Shown here one piece after another: positions 34,576-45,907 of a DNA stretch of 64,000 nt. This DNA comes from Rutpela maculata (lineage: Eukaryota > Arthropoda > Insecta > Coleoptera > Cerambycidae). Position 1 is the first letter of the stretch, and each line of letters starts with the position of its first letter. The DNA lies in contig OW386290.2 of NCBI GenBank assembly GCA_936432065.2, forward strand, positions 138,333,677 to 138,397,676, in the 5' to 3' direction. A program made the position numbers and the translations under genes. The notes under the pieces are model-generated. The model searched no databases. It was not told the origin of the DNA and saw only the letters and a program-made list of their open reading frames with translations.

Positions 34576-34779
34576 CACTGTACAAGGCCACACAATTTGG
34601 TGAAATTTCTGAGATTATACACACCAAATTTTTACTATACTTGTGTGGCCATTTCCAGAAACCGACAGATATAGGGTGGGGAGACCACGTAGATGCTGTA
34701 AAAATAGGTTTTAAGCGAAGGCCACATAAGTATGGTTATAGAGTGGTGTGTGTCCACAGAATTATTGCAAGACCTACGC

Positions 34780-34803
34780 GCACACACACACACACACACA
34801 CAC
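34780..34803. repeat. (CA)n microsatellite
   Basis: GCGCACACACACACACACAC continues as about 12 CA units directly beside the right Tc1-like end. Confidence 0.9.
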
Positions 34804-34952
34804 TGAGCACTGTCTAATTATAAATAAAATATTTGAGCAAAGAAGAAATAGAGAAATACATCTATTACAGATTATTAGATGGGACATCACTTATACTTTT
34901 CTTATAGCTTCCTAAAGTCATCACATTAATGTCCAGATTAGAGTTTGAGGTG

Positions 34953-35570
34953 CTATACTTTATACAGTTCACATATTCTGATTAAAGGAGAGTTCTGCAA
35001 ATAATTGGTTCTTGGTGTGCCAGTGAAAAATGTTAGAGAGGTTCTTGTTCTTATATCAGGTATTCTAAATGAGATTTGCGAGACAATATAATTATTATCA
35101 ATGTTATTACTACATGTCTTATACAGGAGAACTAGATCATTTGTTATTCGTCTCATCTGCAGCGATGCTGTGGAATATGTATCTAACAGACTGCCATAAG
35201 AAAAGTCTAACGGATATATATCGTATTGCCGATAGTAAACATAGTCGTAAACATATTTAAGGTACTTTTTCTGTACACTTTCTATTTCTTTTATATATTC
35301 ATTGTAGTTAGGAGACCAGACAGATGAGCAGTATTCTAATTTACTTCTAATGTAGCGGAAATAAGGTGAATGCAAATTAGCAATGTTTTAAAATTTAGAA
35401 AGTTTTAACGGACTGTATGATGGATATGTGTATTAAAAGACAATTTCGCATCAACTGTTTTTCCAAGGTCTTTAATTTCAAGTACTCGGATAAGGTAAGA
35501 GCTATATTGTTCATGCTGCAGTCAAAATTAGTGTTTTTTTTGTGAAACTTATGTAAGAGCATTTGTCAAT
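34953..35570 (-). pseudogene. Jockey-like LINE thumb and C-terminal relic
   Basis: On the minus strand, 35375-34953 encodes YIRSKLEYCSSVWSPNYNEY, then IESVQKKYLKYV, the thumb region typical of Jockey/CR1-type LINE reverse transcriptases. Reading further upstream (35515-35405), VLEIKDLGKTVDAKLSFNTH precedes IHHTVR and a stop, and NIDKCSYISFTKK (about 35570-35530) lies before that, all in the expected order. The catalytic palm is absent. The upstream end meets family A copy 4 at about 35584. Stops and frame changes make it a relic. Confidence 0.8.
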
Positions 35571-35583
35571 ATTAAACGGTAGT

Positions 35584-35790
35584 GGGGGGTAAATAAGTAA
35601 ATCAAGCAAGTAAGAGTTCATAAAATTGGTATTTAGTATATATAAGAGAAGCTAAGGTCTCAAAAAATTTTTTGCATTAGCCACCCCCACTACTGATGTG
35701 GCATATCGTTTTATGGGTTTTTGGGGTTGGCGATTTCAAATATTATATTACTAAAGTTTCATAAACAATTATTTCCACACATATTTTTCT
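35584..35790 (-). mobile_element. Family A copy 4, internal fragment
   Basis: Matches the middle of family A: GGGGGGTAAAT, AAATCAAGCAAGTAAGAG, CTAAGGTCTCAAAAA, GCCACCCCC, ATCGTTTTATGGGTTTTTGG, then ATAAACAATTATTTCCACA. Both ends and the microsatellite are missing. Confidence 0.8.
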
Positions 35791-37300
35791 TTTCCATTAC
35801 TGAACCATAACAGATACGACAAACACTAATAGAAACATTATTGTAGAAAATTTAGACAGCTTTAATTTTACATATAGCCACTGTTTGATTATGGCCAACC
35901 GTTTTCGAGATATGAATGAAAAACCAAAAACCGGGATCTTCTTCGCGCCCCCCTGCACCCCCGCACCTCCTATATTCGGGGACTTTTGGTATGTTTACCT
36001 TCTAAATAGTCCAAACACAGCCCCCAAGTCAAAAATTGTAATCTCGGCATTTCTCTCTAGAAACCATTCATTGACAGGACTATTAGAACCCGATGCGGCT
36101 ATAATTTTAAAGGAATTGTATATTAGTCCATAAAAATGAAAAAAAAAATGGAAGTTTTTCATCTTTTGTAAGTTAAAGCGCGACTTCAAAATAATGCTAA
36201 AATCATAAAAAAACAATTTTATTTATATCGTCGTTGCAAGATCTGGCTTACAACTCAGAACTGACTTAGAACTCAGAATTAATCTTTAATGGAAGCACTT
36301 GTGTTACCAAGCACTGATAAAAATGGATTCTGGATGGGGCTGGAACCTTATTTCATCATCCACAATTTTTAGGCGACCCAAAGGATAGAATTACATCAAG
36401 CGAATAGGAATGTCTCGATACCACAAAGATATCGATATTTGTATCGACACCGGCAACGAAAGAAAAATATTGATACCAGTATTGCCCAGTATCGTATCGG
36501 AAGAAAAATATTGATGCCATCAGGTATCGATATTTTTAAAATAAACTAAAATAAATCAGGGATAGAAATTAAATTGATTACAAAAAAAAATATTTGTAAA
36601 AGTGTTTAATGAAAACGTCCGTCTCTGCTTGGCATCCCTTATTTATGAATTATTTTTTCTGTCGGATGACCACTCTGTGTATTATTTTAATAAAATTAAA
36701 TCAGAATTTTTCTGTCAATAGTGACAACTACATATTCTAATATCGTTTTCCTCTGTTGTCACTTATTTTTTAAAGTATGTCAGGTTTCTCCTCGATAATT
36801 GTGTCAACTGCAGTACAAATATTATTTCCACAACAGTGTCTTAATTATCTTCTAGAGTGACCACCGTGTATATTTTGACAGTTGTGTTAACTGCATGCGA
36901 TATATTATTGTCATCAATCAGATTTTTTTCATATATTTTTTAGGGTGACTACCTTGTATTTTTTTCAAATATTTTTCTTTTAACAGTTGTAGACAAAGAG
37001 TTACTGACATAGTTGCAAATCAGAATTCTGAATGAGCCGACATATTCAGACCATCATATTGAATATTTGAAGTCGCCACATTGCTTCTGAAATTACTATT
37101 TTTAATGAAAGTTTTGAGCAAGAAACTCTTCCTACGCTGACATGAAATGCCCCGTGCATAAAATGTTTTGTCGATATTTGAATTTCTGGGCGTCAACATT
37201 TTTTTTTTGGGACGATTTATTATTAAAAATATTTGACCATCAGATATGATATACTCATTTAATTTTATCGCTTAAATGTAATAAATGTAGGCAATGAACT
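35791..37300. other. Gene-free stretch; family F remnant and TATCGATA sites
   Basis: TATCGATA occurs at 36430-36437 and 36525-36532 within a run of ATCGATA-like words (36408-36540). 36590-36970 is related to family F (CACTCTGTGTATT and later CACCGTGTATATT, each after a TTATTTTTTnTGT-like stretch), possibly as diverged tandem copies. GGGGACTTTTGGTATGTTTA at about 35978 is shared with 20762. The frames at 35885-36216 overlap on both strands without a domain. Confidence 0.4.
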
Positions 37301-37307
37301 TGTAGTA

Positions 37308-37520
37308 GTGCGTCATATCCGGTTTATTTCGGTGGTAGATCACAATTTAGATATTTATACACCTTTTACTGCCACTAATGAAGTCTATAAAGATACAGGT
37401 GTTATTTTGTGGCATACGTTCGACAGTTCATTTCTTGTCAAGGCACTTTCTCAAAATACGTTTAAGATATACACGAAGAACGGCGGAAATAAAACAGTGA
37501 AAATAAGACAACTATACTAG
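37308..37520 (+). other. Unrecognised 70-codon frame
   Basis: A frame of 70 codons with fairly even composition (DHNLDIYTPFTATNEVYKDT; NTFKIYTKNGGNKTVK). I recognise no family. It lies among LINE relics and may be a decayed part of one. It could equally be chance. No start context or neighbour supports a gene. Confidence 0.15.
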
Positions 37521-37866
37521 CTACATATTTGCTAACGTATTCACATTCTAAAACAGTATCACCAAAAATAAGATAGGCAAAAGGTTATAGATGACTATAA
37601 TAGTTTTGTTTATATTAGTATAACTAAAACAGCTAACTTGAAAAATTTGCATATATAAGATTTCATATGAATAAAATAAGCCGTATATAGGTAAAACATA
37701 TTTGCCACTAAGAATTAGATTATTAGAACACAACAGCAGTGCTAACAATAGACGATACTCACAAAATAATACTATTTGACAAGGTATAGATTTAGTGTTT
37801 CTGTTTCTAGGATTACTTCTTATCTATTTACGCTGGAACATTACTCATTAAACTTCATATGAATGT

Positions 37867-38096
37867 TTGAAAGCTCGATTTAACAAAATTAGGTGGTTGA
37901 TAGAATTCTTATTTCTTAATGGGTATAAATTATTATCAATATACTCTGCTATATCTGGAGTGCCGCAAGGCTCTAACTTTCAACCGCTGTTATTATACTC
38001 TTCGCAAAAAAATGAAGAGTATATTACATTTGATCGGCACATTTCTAAAATCGTAAATATCGCTGGTAAAGAAAAAATTTTCATATCATTTTATTA
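37867..38096 (+). pseudogene. Jockey-like LINE reverse transcriptase, rearranged fragment
   Basis: The frame contains FLNGYKLLSIYSAISGVPQG followed by SNFQPLL, the conserved SGVPQGSNLGPLLF block of Jockey-like reverse transcriptases. After LLLYSS it jumps to EYITFDRHISKIVNIAGKEK, which resembles the LSFxxHI...KAxK thumb segment. The catalytic box between them is missing from this frame. A piece reading FLLYIDDLCI, which should follow PLL directly, sits 1.3 kb downstream at 39288-39326. Confidence 0.75.
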
Positions 38097-38470
38097 GTGA
38101 ACGAATTCTGAACAACTTTCAAAATGTCCGTCTGTACGTCCGTCACGTTTCTTGAAAGCATGATAACTTAAGAAAGAAAAGTCCGATTGTATTGAAATTT
38201 GGAAAGTAAGTTAGTATTAGCTAGAGGAAGAACCCTATTGTTTTTGAAGAAAATCAATCAGTAAATAAGAAAGTTATTAATCCTTTAATTTAAAAAAAAT
38301 ATTTTCTTCATTCTTGTAGCTTGTACTTAAATAGAAATCTTCCGAAATGTTATCTCTATAATATTTTTTTTTGTTTATACATTTTACTAATATATATTTC
38401 ATAATAATATATTTAATGCGTTGAAATATGATTCTCGTAAGATATATATTAGACATTCAATTTTCGTAGT

Positions 38471-39131
38471 AATCTGTGATGGTCAAGTAGCTAAGCTTTG
38501 GGCTTGGAATCCCTAGGCAAAACTTTCTTGTACCAGAACTTCCCTTTCACCACCTTTTACCCTCAAACTCCTTTCCATTCCCTCTATTCGTTTCCTTTTT
38601 GTTAATTTTTGTCCTTTTGTCCTTTTTTAGTCCTTTCCAAAATCCCCTTTCGACCAATAAAACCTTTTAAAATCACAATTTCCTTCCACCCTATCTTTCC
38701 GGAGGCAGACAGACCACTGGTAAAATACTGTCATTGGCTCGAACGAGTTTTTCCCGTACCAGCAATCAAAATTTTAAAAACTGTGTGCGTGTGTTGTGCA
38801 AATAAAAACCCTCCCAGTGTAATCTTAAGTGTTTTTAAAACCCATTTTTAGTTATAGTTCATAAAATTGTTAGATTTAAGTTTTTTTTTTACTTTTAAAG
38901 AACAGGAGTTCTAACTTTCACGTCTCATTTATTGTTTAAGCCGGAGTCGGACCCGCTTCATCCGATCACACATTCACCACGACTCTGCGCGCCATGGTTT
39001 CCTGATTGGCTCTGAACAGGACTTGACTCATGCACATCACTGTAATGTTAATTATAATAAAGTTTATTTGATTGATTGATTGGGCTTGCAATCCAAAAGT
39101 AGTGTGTTCGAATCCCACACAGGTTGGATGT
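38471..39131 (+). repeat. tRNA-like SINE head split by a LINE 3' end
   Basis: GATGGTCAAGTAGCTAAGC (38479-38497) resembles an A box region, and GTGTTCGAATCCCACAC (39103-39119) is a good B box with a T-arm-like stem. TGGGCTTGGAATCC (38499-38512) continues, after the insertion, from TGGGCTTGCAATCC (39081-39094). Rejoined, the segment would have tRNA-like D, anticodon and T arms. Its body runs into a T9 run. The family differs from the SINEs at 2612 and 5366. Confidence 0.65.
38513..39080 (+). mobile_element. LINE 3' end insertion with (ATTG)n tail and 14-bp target duplication
   Basis: 568 bp flanked by TGGGCTTGGAATCC and TGGGCTTGCAATCC, a 14-bp direct repeat with one mismatch. It ends with AATAAAGTTTATTTGATTGATTGATTG, a short tandem tail as in several LINE clades. 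No protein domain is visible (the 38609-38851 frame is low-complexity), so only 3' untranslated sequence was copied, or it is a SINE-like parasite of a LINE. Confidence 0.7.
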
Positions 39132-39287
39132 TTTTTTTTCATACATTTTTTTTCACAACAAAGTTGATATCACAAAATTTAGGATGTCCAAAAACTAACA
39201 TTATTTACAAGAAAACTGCGAAGAGTATCCTATAGAATGTGAAAGAATTATATAAAAAGCTCAGTAAATCCGCGAAGAGTACCTAGG

Positions 39288-39326
39288 TTTTTAGCTTGTT
39301 TTTATTATATATTGATGATCTGTGTA
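39288..39326 (+). pseudogene. Displaced LINE catalytic box fragment
   Basis: LFLLYIDDLCIEL is encoded here. In Jockey-like reverse transcriptases FLLYINDLC follows SGVPQGSNLGPLL directly, and that block ends 1.29 kb upstream at 37996. The two look like halves of one reverse transcriptase separated by inserted or rearranged DNA. Confidence 0.55.
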
Positions 39327-39339
39327 TTGAATTATAGTA

Positions 39340-40655
39340 TAAAGGATTAGCATTTACAGGTAAAGGCAATAAATAGTATATTTTTTGGTAAAAAGATGTT
39401 ATTGCTGTGAAATGCAAATCAGTATTTTAACAAAAATTATATTAGTTTGAAACACATGAAGCTAATCAAAAATTAGATGTAGACATTATACTCCACTCAG
39501 ATTTATTTTCTTCTGATGGTGCCAGATTGGTCGACGAATTGTTGGTTTTTGTATTATGCAGTACATTGCTTTAGTAGAATCTTATTAAAAGTTGTCTTCA
39601 AGTACATTTTAATTAATAAAATACAAAATGACTATGACACTTACAGGTAAAATTTTCAGAACAATAGCTAACACTAATTTACTATCCAAATACGATTGAA
39701 CTTTTGATTTTTTAGTTATCGTGCTTGAAGAAAACCTGACGGACGAACAGACAGACTACTATTCAGAATTCGCTCACTAACACAGTGATATGAAAAAATT
39801 GTCTCTACAAGCGATATTTACAGTTTTAGAAATATACTTGGCAAATTCGTTTCTAAAAGTATAATTAAGGTGGATATTTTGATTCCAAACTCAGTTTTAT
39901 TTTTGGGCCAAAGTTTTTTTTAATGTAACCTTTTTTCCCAGAGGGCTAGGCTTATTATATTTGGGATACATAATTCATGTGGCTTATTTCTTTGTCTGTA
40001 TGCTACAAAATTATCTTAACTATTGATATTTCTAACTAAATAGAACATTAAAATTATTAAAACACCCCGACCAAATGTAATTCAAAATTGGCAGGAATTA
40101 GTAGAAATTCTACTAAGAATAAAAAACCGTGAGCTCCTGTAGGGAAATTCAAAAATAAATATTTATAATTACATAACAATCTTGGATAAAAAAGATTGGG
40201 CATCACTAAAAGCAATGAAGAAAGTACCTAGATTCAGTGACAATACTACTTTTTCAACAACTTATAAAACAAACAGCAAGATTGTAAATGACTTAATCGA
40301 CTATCTTTTTCGTACGCAGCTAATAAATTTTCATCAACTTTATCTAAAACTAGTTTTACAAACATGGATCTCCGTGTTAACAATTGATAAATCCTTGTTA
40401 ACTCAACGTATACCCATTGATATCGGTCATACCGCTTTTATCTGACTTATACCGCGATGGTCAATTTATTTATTAGGTAAGTAATTGGATAAACGGTATA
40501 TTTAAACTCTGACAATAAAAATGCGTCGTCGTGCAATAAATATTCGTTTATTTGCTGAAATTTATTTTCATCTTGGATATGTTAGATATTTATACGCTGA
40601 AAGTATGATTTATTAACAACTTTCTTGGAAATACAACAATAAAATTGTTAGTATA
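39340..40655. other. No supported gene
   Basis: The 87-codon frame at 40182-40445 (DWASLKAMKKVPRFSDNTTF) has balanced composition but no recognised family, and could be LINE-derived or chance. The rest is AT-rich. Confidence 0.3.
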
Positions 40656-40659
40656 ATAG

Positions 40660-40918
40660 ATATATCGGCAACTTGACAGTTGAGTAAAATTTGGCGTAAT
40701 GGAAATATCACAAAATGTAAAATGACCAATTTTGCTAACACCTTCGCGCTTGCTACAAAAGGATTCCCCAAAAGGATTCCCCAGCATCAAATGTATCTGT
40801 CATTACCAGAAAATCATCAGCAAAGCTCTTTGTTGAGGTTGTGCGCTTAACACGCAAAAACGACAGCTGGCGAGATGCTGTTAGACGTGCTATACAGAGA
40901 AAGGAGGCCGACTAAAAC
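40660..40918 (+). pseudogene. RTE-like LINE C-terminal fragment, second copy
   Basis: Bases 40665-40720 translate, through one stop, as QLSKIWRNGNITKCKM. This parallels QLSKIWYNRNIMKSTK in the fragment at 33629-33892. Further on, 40857-40915 gives KNDSWRDAVRRAIQRKEAD and a stop, which looks like the extreme C-terminus of such a protein. The intervening segment is frameshifted. Confidence 0.6.
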
Positions 40919-41949
40919 GACACAAGGTGTTGTGAACAAAAATAAGGAAGTTGTTCTCTGGCCACTTAATTCAAATGGTCAACAAAAATAGCTAATTCTT
41001 TATACGGAGAGAAGTGAACCGGAATTTGCCTAATGATCTGTATCTAGTGCCTATACCACAAACTTTTCTTGTGACAATGCCTACGTATTTAAACTGCTTT
41101 CCGTCTTTGCCTAGAAATTTTTTTCCAAGGACCTTTTTTCTGCAAATTTACAATCTACTTAAAAAAATACAAGATAATAAATAAACATTTGGAGAGAATT
41201 CGACTTGAACCGTCCACGGATGGTTCTCGGAGGCTAGGTCTTCTCGCGATAATTTCCTTGGCCTCCTTTCTGCGAATTCTGCGGGTGGTTGATTAAGAAG
41301 TTTATTTATGGGCTGGCTATTTATTTATTTCCCCACTAATAGGGAACGTGAGATGGGTTTAAACATCATCCACTGATAATTCTCTGAGGCTAGGACTTCT
41401 CGCCATAATCTCCTTGTATATCAACTTGAATTAATCAAATTAGTATAATAAGCGTGGTCAAATATTTCGATAAAAGTATGTTCTTTGAAGAAGAATTAGC
41501 GAGTCGTGAAGTAGAGCCAGAGCCGTAGTGAGCCAACTTTTATAGGAGGATTATTTTTCAAATTTGCCAACACTTCATAAACTTAAGAGGCCAACTCTGT
41601 AAATAAATAATAATTCCCCCAAAAATTGATGAGCGGGAGGGAGAGAATCTAGAAAAAATATTTTTCCACCGAAATAAAAATTGCCAACTCATGACTCAAA
41701 TTTCCAAGTTTTGCCAAGTCTGACAAAGTTGGGAGAATAACGTACCCACCCCCCATGCCCACCCCCTTGGCTATAATAAAATCTCACCCTCACTTAATGT
41801 CAAGTAAAGTTTCTAACCTTAAATTGTGTACCAACTTTCGAATTTTATAAGTCAAAAAGTTTTTAACGTATTAATTTTTTCAAAATTTAAACAGAGGCTT
41901 TGGTAGGTTATATATCCTGAACCTATTATAGGGTACCTTATGTTAAAAA
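40919..41949. other. Gene-free; direct repeat of about 45 bp
   Basis: GAGGCTAGGTCTTCTCGCGATAAT (41231-41254) recurs as GAGGCTAGGACTTCTCGCCATAAT (41391-41414) with shared flanks, about 160 bp apart. This is probably two units of a short tandem repeat or two LINE 3' fragments. Otherwise AT-rich. Confidence 0.45.
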
Positions 41950-42459
41950 CCACTGCCTAAGGAATCACTACTTCCACATCCAGATTTCATATCCAAGTTC
42001 CCTACCACCACTTCTACCCCATTTGTTAAAGGGGGTGGCTGAAGCTAAAAATAATTTGGTTCCTGTACACACTTACAATTTATTTTTTTTACCTTCTTTA
42101 ATAATATGACGGGGGTGGTAAAAAATAATTTTGAGCTTTTGCTGCTTGCTTGCTTACCTCCATTTATCCCTCACCCCTCAACGAAAAAAGATCAAAACAT
42201 AATTTAGTTCCAGATCTCGGTATAAAACATAGGTGTACCAAATATCAAGTCAATATAATAAACAGTTTCAGAATAATTGTGCGCACAAAAAAAAGTTACA
42301 GACAGACCGATAGAGAGACCGACAGACCAACAGGCAGGCAAAAATTTTGATTTTGGAAGTTAAAATCTTGACGTTTCATGATATTTTAAGCCTATCTGAA
42401 AAAAAAATCCTATTTTTTTCTTATCGTTATTATACTCCACAATATGTGAATTTAGAAGT
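41950..42459 (+). mobile_element. Family A copy 5, diverged
   Basis: Starts CCACTGCCTAAGGAATCACT and ends TTTAGAAGT, with the middle shortened. The terminal hairpin is mutated (ACTCCAC...GTGAATTTAGAAGT), and the microsatellite is reduced to AGACCGATAGAGAGACCGAC. The most degraded near-complete copy. Confidence 0.75.
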
Positions 42460-43410
42460 AATTGTCTTCTTATCTACTAATATTTACTCTATATCCACTT
42501 ACGAGATACTATGTGTATATTTAATAATTTTTTATTATAAAAGAGTAATAACCACCCTAACCGACATTAAGCTCTGATTTAAAGCCTGCGAAGAGAGTAC
42601 TCAAGTGCAATATTGTAAATAAATTCAAGCCTTAAAATCAATGCGTATCGTTGGAAACACCCTGTATACAGAGATACAATAACATTTTAAGCTCCTCAAC
42701 TTTCTATTCGAAAAGACCAATAGGTAACACATTTCACTACATACAGTTTGTATTTGAACAGCACAGGGATAAAGAAACAAAATCCAGGTAGAATCTGGCA
42801 ATTTTAAAACACAATAGGCCGATGTTTACCAGAAACTGCCATCATTTACCTACCAAATGTCGTTGGGATATGAAAATGTTTTGTTAGCAGTTGGTGTAGG
42901 AAACTAAACGTTGAGACACAATGGTAGATTAAGCTCTTTAAAAATGAAATAAGCCTAAAAAAAGTAATACGTAGTGGCAGCTCTTCATAACAACTCATAG
43001 TTGTTATTTCTTTTAGGGAAGGGTTTTAATTAAAATTTCATGAGCAAACAGAGTGCAAAAAAATCACTAAGGAATGAAAATCGGTTCCGAGTTATAATAT
43101 GCTTCCTTTAAAAGACCCCCGTACACATTATTTATAGAACATTGGTTTAGTTGCAGTATGTTGTAAGACTTGAGGTTCTGATCAAAAGTTATCATGGACA
43201 CAACTCCAGAAAATGGACAGTTTTTGTTATAGCTTCATTTGAAATGCTCTATTTCTACGATTTCGAGCACTTCAAAGGAATTTGACCTAAACTAATTTTT
43301 CACAAGGAATGTGCGAGATCTTTTTGTTGAAAACATGCTTCAACTAGTAATAAAATTCTAAGTATTAGCCCAAATATATATCACAAATTAAATTTCGTAA
43401 TACAGGGTAG
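42460..43410. other. Gene-free AT-rich stretch
   Basis: CACCCTGTATACA at about 42659 is another dispersed repeat terminus. Nothing else is supported. Confidence 0.4.
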
Positions 43411-45013
43411 ACTATTAATAACACAGCCCCACAAAAAAAATCATACACCCCCAAAATCATTAGCTAGAGCCAAAAAACACCCATGAAATGGAGTAAAAAG
43501 AATATTAAGCTACGAGAATGGTTGTTACTTCTTAATCAATCGAATTATACAAATTAAACAGCAGCCTACATACAATAGACACGAAACACACCCCCAGGGA
43601 GGGGCGAAAACTAGCCCCCATATATAAAAAAATCGATCCAAAACAGCAGCTCAAAATGTCTAAGTTTTGTTAAAGTGATAAGAAACTGCATCAGGTCCGA
43701 CGTAATCTTCATAAACTGCCCCTATAGAGTTGAGAACAACCACCCCCAAGTTTAAAGGAGACGAGAAAAACAAGAAAAAACGTAAAATGCAACAGGATTT
43801 CTATTTTCATGGATGCTATGATTAGCTGAAATTGCGTAGTACTCTGAAATAGAACTAGAAACTTACGTACCATCAACATTCTACAGCGTCAACCCTCAGA
43901 GGGTGTGAAAACTACCCCCTATGTAAGGTTTGACTATAAAAAGTTACAGTGACTTCTACAAAAATTCGAAACACCTGCGTTGTGTGGAAGAGAGAAGAAA
44001 CTAGACTATGTTCGACGCTGTGCTTGAAAACCACCCCCATGGGGTTGAGAGACGTCATCCCTATAAAAAAACTATGTAAATGAAACGAATAAGCAACAGT
44101 ATAGCTTTTTCGTTACATCTTGAATTACGGTAGTTTACATCCTTTCTGGGGGTGTTACTTAATAATATATATAGGACATGAGTTTCAAACTCTAAGTGTG
44201 CAACACGATTTTTGCCAATCATAGCATCCATAAAAATGTAAATCCGGTTGGTTTCTCTCTATTTTTCCAGCATCCTACGGATAGAGAGGTAGTATCTCGC
44301 AACCCCATGGGGCGGTTTTCAAGCACATCATCGAACATAGTCTAGTTTCTTCTCCCTTCCACACAACGCTGGTGTTTCGAATTTTCATAGAAGTCACTGT
44401 AACTTTTTATAGTTAAATCTTACATAGGGGGTAGTTTTCACACCCTCTGAGGGTTGACAGTGTAGGATGTTGATGGTACGTAAGTTTCTGGTTCTATTTT
44501 AGGGTACTACGCAATTTCAGCCAATCATAGCATCCATGAAAATAGAAATCCTGTTGGATTTTACGTTTTTTCTTGTTTTTCTCGTGTCCTTTGAACTTAA
44601 AGGTGGTTCTCAACTCTATAAGGGCAGTTTATGAAGATTACGTCGGACCTGATGTAGTTTCTTAACACTTTAACAAAACTTAGACATTTCGTGCTTTTTC
44701 AGCAGTCATTGCTGTTTTGGATCGATTTTTTTATATATGGGGGCTAGTTTTCGCCCCTCCTTGGGGGTGTGTTTCGTATCTATCGTATGTACGCTAATTT
44801 GTATAATTCGATTGATTAAGAAGTAATAACTATTCTCGTAGCTTAATCTCCTTTTTATCCCATTTCAGGGGTGTTTTTTGGCTCTAACTAATGATTTTGG
44901 GGGTGTGCGATTTTTTTTGACCCCGTATTCGAATTCAGCGACCGAAAATACATGGGGATACATGGGTCTGGTTCGCTGCTTTGAGCTTTTTTTTTGTGGG
45001 GCTGTGTAATAGG
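43411..45013. mobile_element. Foldback element FB6, about 1.6 kb
   Basis: Arms of about 650-700 bp meet at a loop of about 44065-44290. Matching inverted blocks include ACACAGCCCCACAAAAAAAA (43421 against about 44988-45006), GGCGAAAACTAGCCCCCATA (inverse near 44739), CAGGTCCGACGTAATCTTCA (inverse near 44637), ACCCTCAGAGGGTGTGAAAA (inverse near 44437) and CATAGTCTAGTTTC against GAAACTAGACTATG. The right arm has about 65 extra bases near 44925-44990. The only sizeable frame (44888-45220) starts outside and has no domain. Confidence 0.85.
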
Positions 45014-45907
45014 ACATAATTCAAGAGTAGATTCTTTGGACCAAAATATGAGGATAATCAAACATGCTTTTAGTAAATTGTTGCTGTAGAAAAAGATACA
45101 GGTCAAAATTGTAATTTTTCTTTCTTTTTTTTGCAATATTTCAATGACCGATTGACCGATCTTCTCCCAATTTGATAAGGAAACATTTTTTAAGCTAAGA
45201 AACAATAATTTATGTATCACATCACGCTAGCCCTTTGAGGGCGCCTCATGAGCTATACCTGATGATGAATATTTTGTTTCTTTTTTTTTATGAAACGTAG
45301 TGGCACTTTTGACTTTTCATGCAGCAGTTGATAGAACTTGATAATTCCAACCGTTTTAGAGAAATCTGTCACATAAATCTCAAGAATTGTTTGAAAACAA
45401 ACTCAATTTGAAAGGGACAAATTGTATTTATTAAAAAGTGTGCTTTGGTGACGTCTTAGTTCTATCATTTACGTACAATTTCATTATTTTGACATTTATA
45501 GGGGGTAAAAAGGGGTATTTTTAATAAAAAAAAGTAAATCGATTTTTCTCTATTTTCGTGGGAAATATGGCATTTACAAAAAAATAGTTTCTAAATTAAA
45601 TGTATAGCAATAATTAACCGAAATACGGCCATTTTTCGATGGAGGGATGGCGGATAGAATTTTTTTCTAAAACAACTGTTTTAAATGGACAAAATAAATT
45701 GAGCATCAAGGTGATGCTATATATTAACGAAAAACAGCATTTTTGAAAGAATAATTCATTTCTGAGCAATTACAATAACAACGACACTTTCTTAATAATA
45801 ATATGAAAACGCACATTGAATCGATTTTTCTAAAATCCCTTTATAGTTTAAAATGCAAGCGAGGGCTGTAAGGCGATGAAAAAATTTGAGCGTCTAAGTC
45901 ACAGGTT

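Larger units (their letters stand above)
29087..34776. mobile_element. Composite bounded by Tc1-like inverted ends
   Basis: AGGTGCGGCAATAATTGTGTGGACAC-type sequence at 29088-29113 is inverted at 34750-34775 with 22 of 26 bases matching; the left copy follows TAC, the right precedes TA. Many Tc1-like elements begin with TA-CAG and carry TGTGGACAC. Subterminal TGTGTGGCC motifs lie near both ends (29247, 29281, 34586 inverted, 34640). A start codon with MAGNNSKT about 300 bp inside the left end is where a Tc1 transposase would begin, but the frame stops at once. The interior is filled by the AACGTT element and RTE-like LINE pieces. A chance pairing of two solo ends cannot be excluded. Confidence 0.4.
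38035..39848. repeat. Inverted repeat enclosing SINE and LINE pieces
   Basis: 38035-38175 (CGGCACATTTCTAAAATCGT, GAATTCTGAA, GTCCGTCACGTTT) is repeated inverted and diverged at about 39700-39848 (AAACCTGACGGAC, TTCAGAATTC, GCGATATTTACAGTTTTAGA). The left arm overlaps the LINE thumb fragment. ACTCTTCGC near 37998 and GCGAAGAGTA at about 39219 and 39273 form a second, inner terminal pair. Confidence 0.55.

Noticed and set aside
38479..39119. Candidate split or intron-bearing tRNA
   Set aside because: The interruption has a 14-bp target duplication and an ATTG tail, which indicate a retrotransposon insertion and not a tRNA intron.
40182..40445. 87-codon frame as a host gene
   Set aside because: No family recognised, no splice or promoter context, and it sits between LINE fragments.
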